The notes beneath the pieces were generated by a model that ran no database searches, was not told the origin of the DNA, and was given only the letters and a program-made list of their open reading frames with translations. Shown here piece by piece: positions 1-4,376 of a stretch of DNA of 10,565 nt. A program made the position numbers and the translations under genes. Positions within the stretch are counted from its first letter, which is position 1. Each line of letters begins with the position of its first letter. The DNA comes from Actinomycetota bacterium (GTDB lineage Bacteria; Actinomycetota; Acidimicrobiia; Acidimicrobiales; Iamiaceae), in contig JADGOP010000037.1 in assembly GCA_017882935.1 (NCBI GenBank), positions 1-10,565 on the forward strand, given 5' to 3'.

Positions 1-1
1 C

Positions 2-204
2 CGCGACGGCCTCGTCTTCGAGGTGCACGAGGGCGACGCGAGCGTGGTCATCGCGACGCCGCTGATCGGCGACTACAACGTCTCCAACCTGCTTGCCGCG
101 ATCGGCGTCATGCGCGCCCTCGGCGTCGGCCTCGTCGATGCCGCGGCGGCATGCTCTGCGCTGACGCCAGTGCCTGGCCGCATGCAACGCGTCGCACTCG
201 GTGG
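2..204 (+). CDS. murE: MurE-like Mur ligase fragment, cut at both ends
   Basis: Frame 2 is open from the window edge and reads as part of a Mur ligase, most like MurE, which adds the third amino acid to UDP-MurNAc-dipeptide in the cytoplasm during peptidoglycan synthesis. The support is the segment LIGDYNVSNLLAAIGV (residues 21-36 of the fragment), typical of the end of the Mur central domain, then PVPGRMQRV (residues 56-64), the usual opening of the C-terminal domain. After about residue 68 homology stops: the expected VDYAHTPDAL-type segment is absent and the frame runs on as Arg/Ala-rich nonsense to a TGA at 395-397. The ATP-binding P-loop would lie upstream, outside the window. The style recalls proteobacterial, perhaps betaproteobacterial, MurE and does not fit the nuo operon that follows. 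MurF or another Mur ligase is less likely. The fragment is probably foreign DNA joined by an assembly error. Confidence 0.7.
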
Positions 205-374
205 AAGCGCGGCTGGCGCGCTGGCTGTTGCGCGCGCGCGATCTGAGCGGCAACGAGCCATTGCCACTGACCCAGGAATTTCTGGCGCAGATGATCGGCG
301 TGCAACGCAACGCTATTTCGATCGTCGCCCATGCCCTGCAGCAGGCCGGCATCATCAGCTACAGCCGCGGGCAG
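180..374 (+). other. Crp/Fnr-type winged-helix (HTH) fragment
   Basis: In frame 3 the segment beginning AACNASHSVEARLARWLL and running through PLTQEFLAQMIGVQRN and HALQQAGIISYSRGQ reads as the C-terminal DNA-binding domain of a Crp/Fnr-family transcription factor. It contains the end of the long dimer helix, the helix-turn-helix with LTQEFLA as first helix, and the start of the wing (YSRGQ). The effector-binding cyclic-nucleotide-like domain that should precede it is missing, and so is the rest of the wing. Codons here (GAA, CCA, TTG, TTT, CAA, GCT, ATT, CAT) end in A or T far more often than in the nuo genes. This piece is therefore probably from another organism. It shares a frame with the NuoC sequence that follows but has no biological reason to be there. 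Confidence 0.72.
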
Positions 375-806
375 AAGGTGCTCCACGTGGCGCGTGAGCA
401 GCTCACCGACACGGTGGCCAAGCTGCGCGACGACTCGTACCTGCAGTGCCTCGACGTGACCGCCGTCGACTACCTCGGCTACCCCTCGCCGCGGGAGCTG
501 CCCGAGTCGATCACGCCCGAGCGCTTCGAGCTGGTCGTCACCCTCATCTCACACCAGCAGGCCGAGCGCATCCGGCTGCGGGTGCAGGTCCCCGAGTCCG
601 ACCCCACGGTCGACACCCTCTTCACGCTCCACCCCGGCACCGAGGCCATGGAGCGCGAGGTGTTCGACATGTTCGGCATCACCTTCACCGGCCACCCCGA
701 CCTCACCCGGGTGCTCATGCCCGAGGACTGGGAGGGCCACCCGCTCCGCAAGGACTACGCCGTGGGTCGCATCCCGGTGCAGTTCAAGGGAGCACCGTCG
801 CGATGA
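201..806 (+). CDS. nuoC: NADH-quinone oxidoreductase subunit C (NuoC), chimeric N-terminus
   Basis: NuoC is the 30 kDa-type subunit of the peripheral arm of complex I, next to NuoD and NuoB near the quinone site; it carries no cofactor. Authentic NuoC sequence starts around residue 55 of this frame (SRGQKVLHVAREQL, about base 363). It includes DVTAVDYLGYP (85-95), the family signature EREVFDMFGITFTGHPDL (151-168) and the C-terminal DWEGHPLRKDYAVGRIPVQF (176-195). Residues 1-54 are not NuoC but a Crp-type HTH fragment, so the natural start and first part of nuoC are lost. The GTG at 201 is only the first start codon of the open frame, not a believable nuoC start. nuoB, which should precede it, is absent. 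The TGA stop overlaps an ATG (ATGA, 803-806) that opens an 8-codon frame leading to nuoD. Identity as NuoC is secure; the 5' boundary is not. Confidence 0.88.
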   Translation: MEARLARWLLRARDLSGNEPLPLTQEFLAQMIGVQRNAISIVAHALQQAGIISYSRGQKVLHVAREQLTDTVAKLRDDSYLQCLDVTAVDYLGYPSPRELPESITPERFELVVTLISHQQAERIRLRVQVPESDPTVDTLFTLHPGTEAMEREVFDMFGITFTGHPDLTRVLMPEDWEGHPLRKDYAVGRIPVQFKGAPSR

Positions 807-829
807 GTCAGCAGGAGGTCCGCCCGTGA
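803..829 (+). other. 8-codon frame bridging nuoC and nuoD
   Basis: ATG at 803 overlaps the nuoC stop as ATGA, and the TGA at 827-829 overlaps the nuoD start as GTGA (826-829). The peptide would be MSQQEVRP. It encloses the nuoD Shine-Dalgarno site. It may simply be spacer, but the two overlaps would let ribosomes pass from nuoC to nuoD by stop-restart. Translation is not shown by the sequence. Confidence 0.2.
813..819 (+). promoter_or_regulatory. Shine-Dalgarno site for nuoD
   Basis: AGGAGGT lies 6 bases before the GTG at 826 and decides this start for nuoD over later candidates. It sits inside the 8-codon frame 803..829. Confidence 0.75.
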
Positions 830-2151
830 CCGTCATCGACAAGGGAATCAGCGACTTCACGTCCGAAGGCGTCCAGGAGATGCTGCCGCGCCAGGTCGCC
901 GGCGGGGTCGAGGTGCTGCGCGAGGTCGGGTCGGTGCTGCGCCTGTCCGAGGCCGACGCCGCGGTGCTGGCCGACCGCGAGGACGACTCCCAGACCACCA
1001 TCCTCAACATGGGCCCGCAGCACCCCAGCACCCACGGCGTGCTGCGCCTCATGATCGAGCTCGACGGCGAGACCGTCATCCGCGTCAAGCCGGTCGTGGG
1101 CTACCTCCACACGGGCATGGAGAAGACGGGCGAGGAGCTCACCTACGTCCAGGGCGCCACCAACAACACGCGCATGGACTACCTGGCCCCCATCTCCAAC
1201 GAGATGGCCTACTGCCTGGCGGCCGAGAAGCTGCTCGGGGTGGAGCTGCCCGAGCGGGCCGTGTGGATCCGCATGCTGCTGGCCGAAGTCGGCCGGATCA
1301 TCAGCCACGTCACCTTCCTCGCCACCAACGGCATGGACATCGCGGCGATCTCGATGATGCTCTACGGCTTCCGCGAGCGCGAGGAGCTGCTGCGGTTCAT
1401 GGAGATGGTCACCGGCCTCCGCATGAACCACAACTTCATCCGCGTGGGCGGCACCGCGGCCGACCTCCCGGACGGCTGGGAGGCGCGGCTCACCACCATC
1501 CTCGACAACACCGAGCGGCGCCTCGAGGAGTACGACATCCTCATGACCAACCAGCCGATCTGGCAGGACCGGCTGCAGGGCGTCGGCACCATCACCACCG
1601 AGGAGGCGCTGGCCCTCGGGGTCACCGGCCCCATCTTGCGCTCCACGGGCTACGCCTGGGACCTCCGCAAGGACATGCCCTACCTCGCCTACGACCAGGT
1701 CGACTTCGACGTCATCGTGGGCCGGTACGGCGACTGCTGCGACCGCTACGCCATCCGCCTCAACGAGATCCGCGAGTCGATCCGCATCTGCCGCCAGGTC
1801 ATGAAGCGCATGCCGCACGGCGACTACCGCGTGCAGGACAAGAAGGTCACGCCGCCGCCGCGGGCCCGCATCGACGAGTCGATGGAAGCGCTCATCCACC
1901 ACTTCAAGCTCTTCACCGAGGGCATCAAGGTGCCCGAGGGCGAGGCCTACGTCGGCATCGAGTCCCCTCGTGGCGAGCTGGGCTGCTACATGGTGTCCGA
2001 CGGCACCGGCAAGCCCTGGCGCATGCGCACGCGGCCGCCGAGCTACATCCACCTGCAGTGCCTGCCGCACATGATGCACCGCGGCGTCATCGCCGACGCC
2101 GTCGCCGTGATCTCCTCGGTCGACCCCATCCTCGGCGAGGTCGACCGGTGA
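826..2151 (+). CDS. nuoD: NADH-quinone oxidoreductase subunit D (NuoD)
   Basis: NuoD is the 49 kDa-type subunit, related to the large subunit of [NiFe] hydrogenases, and forms the quinone-reduction pocket with NuoB and NuoH at the base of the peripheral arm. The 441-residue product has a variable leader of about 55 residues, then NMGPQHPSTHGVLRL (61-75). His70 corresponds by spacing to the quinone-binding His38 of Thermus Nqo4, and Tyr119 in RMDYL to Tyr87 (both 49 residues apart). GYLHTGMEK (92-100) and the C-terminal SVDPILGEVDR are also standard. The hydrogenase NiFe cysteines are not expected and are not seen. The start is GTG with AGGAGGT at a good distance; length fits actinobacterial NuoD. 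The stop overlaps a GTG (GTGA, 2148-2151) that opens a 44-codon frame. Confidence 0.97.
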   Translation: MTVIDKGISDFTSEGVQEMLPRQVAGGVEVLREVGSVLRLSEADAAVLADREDDSQTTILNMGPQHPSTHGVLRLMIELDGETVIRVKPVVGYLHTGMEKTGEELTYVQGATNNTRMDYLAPISNEMAYCLAAEKLLGVELPERAVWIRMLLAEVGRIISHVTFLATNGMDIAAISMMLYGFREREELLRFMEMVTGLRMNHNFIRVGGTAADLPDGWEARLTTILDNTERRLEEYDILMTNQPIWQDRLQGVGTITTEEALALGVTGPILRSTGYAWDLRKDMPYLAYDQVDFDVIVGRYGDCCDRYAIRLNEIRESIRICRQVMKRMPHGDYRVQDKKVTPPPRARIDESMEALIHHFKLFTEGIKVPEGEAYVGIESPRGELGCYMVSDGTGKPWRMRTRPPSYIHLQCLPHMMHRGVIADAVAVISSVDPILGEVDR

Positions 2152-2282
2152 GCCCGATCACCACGCTCCTGAGCCTCATCGGCGACGCCCTCGACCAACT
2201 GGCACGGTTGCTGGGCCTGCGCCCCGCGCCGCGCCCGGCCGTCATCCCGGTCGAGACCCGGCGCCCGGGCCGCGGCCGATGA
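2148..2282 (+). CDS. Hypothetical 44-residue protein between nuoD and nuoE
   Basis: This short frame starts with a GTG overlapping the nuoD stop (GTGA) and ends with a TGA overlapping a following ATG (ATGA, 2279-2282). A possible Shine-Dalgarno site, GAGG at 2137-2140, lies 7 bases upstream within nuoD. By hand count, 41 of 44 codons end in G or C, as in the nuo genes. The peptide has an N-terminal amphipathic or hydrophobic stretch (ITTLLSLIGDALDQLARLLG, about residues 4-23) and a Pro/Arg-rich basic tail ending RRPGRGR. I do not recognise it as a known complex I subunit. It could be a small membrane-surface peptide made with the complex, or a non-functional spacer that happens to be open; high GC makes chance open frames common. 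Nuo operons usually run nuoD straight into nuoE, so an insert here is unusual. Confidence 0.42.
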   Translation: MSPITTLLSLIGDALDQLARLLGLRPAPRPAVIPVETRRPGRGR

Positions 2283-2383
2283 GCTTCCTCGCCCAGGCCC
2301 CGGCGCACGCGCGCGTGTCGGCGCCCTCGTCTTGCGCGCGCCTGCCCTTCTGCGATGAGGTTCGAGCCCTGTGCCTCGATTGA
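2279..2383 (+). other. 34-codon frame overlapping the nuoE start
   Basis: ATG at 2279 overlaps the stop of the 44-codon frame (ATGA), and the frame closes at TGA 2381-2383, 13 bases into nuoE. There is no Shine-Dalgarno site before it. Its third positions are less GC-biased than its neighbours (TCT, GAT, GTT, CGA, GAT). The peptide is Ala/Cys-rich with no recognisable domain. It is more likely spacer than gene; it could carry ribosomes to the nuoE start. Apart from this and the previous frame, the nuoD-nuoE gap holds only a short GC-rich palindrome at 2306-2317 and no clear promoter or terminator. Confidence 0.15.
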
Positions 2384-3003
2384 ACCCCGACAACATCGAA
2401 CTCGCCAAGGAGATCCTCGGTCGCTACCCGCGCCCGAAGTCGGCGCTCATCCCGTTGCTGCACCTGGCCCAGGAGCAGGACGGCTGGGTCACCGACGACG
2501 CCATGGAGCACCTCGCCGAGCTCGTGGGCTGCACGCCCGCCGAGGTGCTCGGCACCTGCTCGTTCTACGAGATGTTCAAGCGTGAGCCGGTCGGGCCCTA
2601 CCTGGTGAACATCTGCCACGGCATCTCCTGCCACCTGCTCGGCGCCGACGAGCTGCTCGAGCACGCCGAGCAGTCGCTCGGCGTCAAGACCGGCGGCACC
2701 ACCGCCGACGGCAAGATCACCCTCGAAGAGGCCGAGTGCCAGGCGGCCTGCACCGAGGCCCCGTGCCTCCAGGTCAACTACCGCTACCGGTACAAGGTCG
2801 CCAACGAGGCGTTCGACCAGCTCATCACCGACCTGCGCGCCGGCAAGCTCGACGACGAGATCCCGCCGCACGGCACCCTGGCCCGCCGTGCCACCCGCCA
2901 GCACATCCCCGCCGACCGCGCCGCCGGCCCGGCCGCCGTCGACGTGAACGTGGAGCCCGTGTGGCTCAGCCGCAACGCCGATGCCTCGGAGGCCAAGGGC
3001 TGA
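2371..3003 (+). CDS. nuoE: NADH-quinone oxidoreductase subunit E (NuoE)
   Basis: NuoE is the 24 kDa-type thioredoxin-like ferredoxin subunit that holds the off-path [2Fe-2S] cluster N1a beside the NuoF flavin at the tip of the peripheral arm. The 210-residue product has the four ligands in canonical spacing: Cys82-x4-Cys87-x35-Cys123-x3-Cys127 (ICHGISC and ECQAAC). The N-terminal helical part includes LIPLLHLAQEQDGWV and GTCSFYEMF, both family hallmarks. Residues after about 168 form an extra tail rich in Ala, Arg and Asp without a known fold. The GTG at 2371 is chosen because GAGG at 2357-2360 lies 10 bases upstream and LNPDNIELAKEIL follows at once; no better in-frame start is near. The stop overlaps the nuoF ATG as TGATG, which suggests coupled translation. 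Confidence 0.96.
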   Translation: MPRLNPDNIELAKEILGRYPRPKSALIPLLHLAQEQDGWVTDDAMEHLAELVGCTPAEVLGTCSFYEMFKREPVGPYLVNICHGISCHLLGADELLEHAEQSLGVKTGGTTADGKITLEEAECQAACTEAPCLQVNYRYRYKVANEAFDQLITDLRAGKLDDEIPPHGTLARRATRQHIPADRAAGPAAVDVNVEPVWLSRNADASEAKG

Positions 3004-4376
3004 TGACCATCACCGACGCCCCCAAGATCGTCACCGGCCGCCTCGCCGCCCACGACGACGCCCACACCATCGCCCGCTACGAGGCCACCGACGGGTACAA
3101 GGGCCTGCGCGCCGCGCTGCAGCGGGCGCCCCAGTCCATCACCGACGAGGTGAAGGCCGCCAGCCTCCTCGGCCGTGGCGGCGCCGGCTTCCCTGCGGGC
3201 GTCAAGTGGGGCTTCTGCCCCCCGGGCGTGTTCCCGCGCTACCTCGTGGTCAACGGCGACGAGTCCGAGCCGGGCACCTACAAGGATCGCATCCTCATGG
3301 AGAGCGATCCGCACCAGCTGATCGAGGGCATCCTCATCGCCTGCTACGCCATCGGCTGCTCCCAGGCGTTCCTCTACTGCCGTGGCGAGATGGCCCTGGC
3401 GCACGAGCGGCTCGGCGAGGCGCTCAACGAGGCCTACGCCGCCGGGTACGTCGGCAAGAACATCCTCGGCACCGACTACAGCATCGACATCGTCCTGCAC
3501 TGGGGTGCCGGCGCCTACATCGTGGGCGAGGAGACGGCGCTCATCGAGAGCCTCGAGGGCAACCGCGGCATGCCGCGCCTCAAGCCGCCGTTCTTCCCCG
3601 CCGCCAAGGGCGTCTACCTCCAGCCCACCGTCGTCAACAACGTCGAGACGCTCGCCAACCTGCCGTGGCTGATGCAGCACGGTGCCGAGGCGTTCCACGC
3701 GCTGGGCGCCGAGAACTCCCGGGGCACGCGCATGTTCGCGGTGTCGGGCCACGTCAAGAAGCCCGGCGTCTACGAGGTCGAGTTCGGCGTCACCACCTTC
3801 CGCGACCTGCTCTACGCCCCCATCTACTCGGGCGGCATCCGGGGCGACCGCGCGCTCAAGGCGTTCATCCCCGGCGGGGCCTCGGCGCCGCTGTTCTACG
3901 AGGAGCACCTCGACCTGCCGCTCGAGGCCGGGGTCGTCGGCAAGGCCGGTTCCATGCTCGGCTCCGGTGCCATCGTCGTCATGGACGAGACCACCGACAT
4001 GGTCAAGGCCACCCGCAACCTGGTGCGCTTCTTCGCCCGCGAGTCGTGCGGCAAGTGCACGCCGTGCCGCGAGGGCACCACCTGGCTCGAGCGCATCCTC
4101 GACCGCATCATCGACGGCCACGGCCGTCCCGAGGACATCGACCTGTTGCTCGACGTCTGCGACAACATCAGCCCCGGCCTGCTCTGGCCGCCGAAGCAGA
4201 CCACCATCTGCCCGCTCGGCCAGTCCGCCACCCCGTCGATCGTGGGCACCATCAAGCGGTTCCCCGAGGAGTACGAGCGCTACGTGAACGCGCCCTTCAG
4301 CACCACGGTCGCCATCAACGGCGCGGCCTACCTGTCGCCGCCCGTCGCCGCCGCCACCGGAGGGTCCGCAGAATGA
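3003..4376 (+). CDS. nuoF: NADH-quinone oxidoreductase subunit F (NuoF)
   Basis: NuoF is the 51 kDa-type subunit that binds NADH and FMN and starts electron transfer in the cytoplasmic arm. The 457-residue product has the glycine-rich nucleotide site LLGRGGAGFPAGVKWGF (55-71), the FMN-site segment NGDESEPGTYKDR (84-96), GAGAYIVGEETALIESLEG (168-186) and the N3 [4Fe-4S] ligands Cys349, Cys352, Cys355 (ESCGKCTPCREG) and Cys403 (TTICPLG). The gap between the third and fourth ligands is about seven residues longer than the value I recall for E. coli NuoF, because of a PGLLWPPKQT segment (391-400). The ATG at 3003 shares one base with the nuoE stop, and GGAGG at 2988-2992 is placed well. The stop overlaps the nuoG start as ATGA. 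Confidence 0.97.
   Translation: MTITDAPKIVTGRLAAHDDAHTIARYEATDGYKGLRAALQRAPQSITDEVKAASLLGRGGAGFPAGVKWGFCPPGVFPRYLVVNGDESEPGTYKDRILMESDPHQLIEGILIACYAIGCSQAFLYCRGEMALAHERLGEALNEAYAAGYVGKNILGTDYSIDIVLHWGAGAYIVGEETALIESLEGNRGMPRLKPPFFPAAKGVYLQPTVVNNVETLANLPWLMQHGAEAFHALGAENSRGTRMFAVSGHVKKPGVYEVEFGVTTFRDLLYAPIYSGGIRGDRALKAFIPGGASAPLFYEEHLDLPLEAGVVGKAGSMLGSGAIVVMDETTDMVKATRNLVRFFARESCGKCTPCREGTTWLERILDRIIDGHGRPEDIDLLLDVCDNISPGLLWPPKQTTICPLGQSATPSIVGTIKRFPEEYERYVNAPFSTTVAINGAAYLSPPVAAATGGSAE

Noticed and set aside
170..380. Insertion of a mobile element or regulator gene into an ancestral murE-nuoC locus
   Set aside because: No inverted repeats, target duplication or transposase, and the pieces on both sides of the HTH fragment are unrelated to each other, so an insertion into one gene does not explain them.
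201..806. A genuine HTH-NuoC fusion protein that senses and regulates complex I
   Set aside because: The HTH part is a truncated Crp-type domain with foreign codon use and no effector domain, the join falls on a short shared stretch, and an unrelated MurE fragment is joined just before it.
808..2079. Long minus-strand open frame opposite nuoD
   Set aside because: It mirrors nuoD codons; the product is a low-complexity His/Val/Asp/Gly-rich sequence with no domain. High third-position GC makes such shadows routine.
1263..2147. + strand frame overlapping nuoD that continues into the 44-codon frame
   Set aside because: The part inside nuoD is Arg/His/Pro-rich shadow sequence; only the part after the nuoD stop is worth considering.
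2319..2345. Possible terminator hairpin (GGCGC with GCGCC) before nuoE
   Set aside because: Only five base pairs, a 13-base loop and no T-run, and it sits within a continuous nuo operon.
2981..4372. Upstream extension of the nuoG frame through nuoF
   Set aside because: The frame stays open but reads as Arg/Pro/His-rich nonsense; the ATG at 4373 has a good ribosome site and begins the ferredoxin domain.
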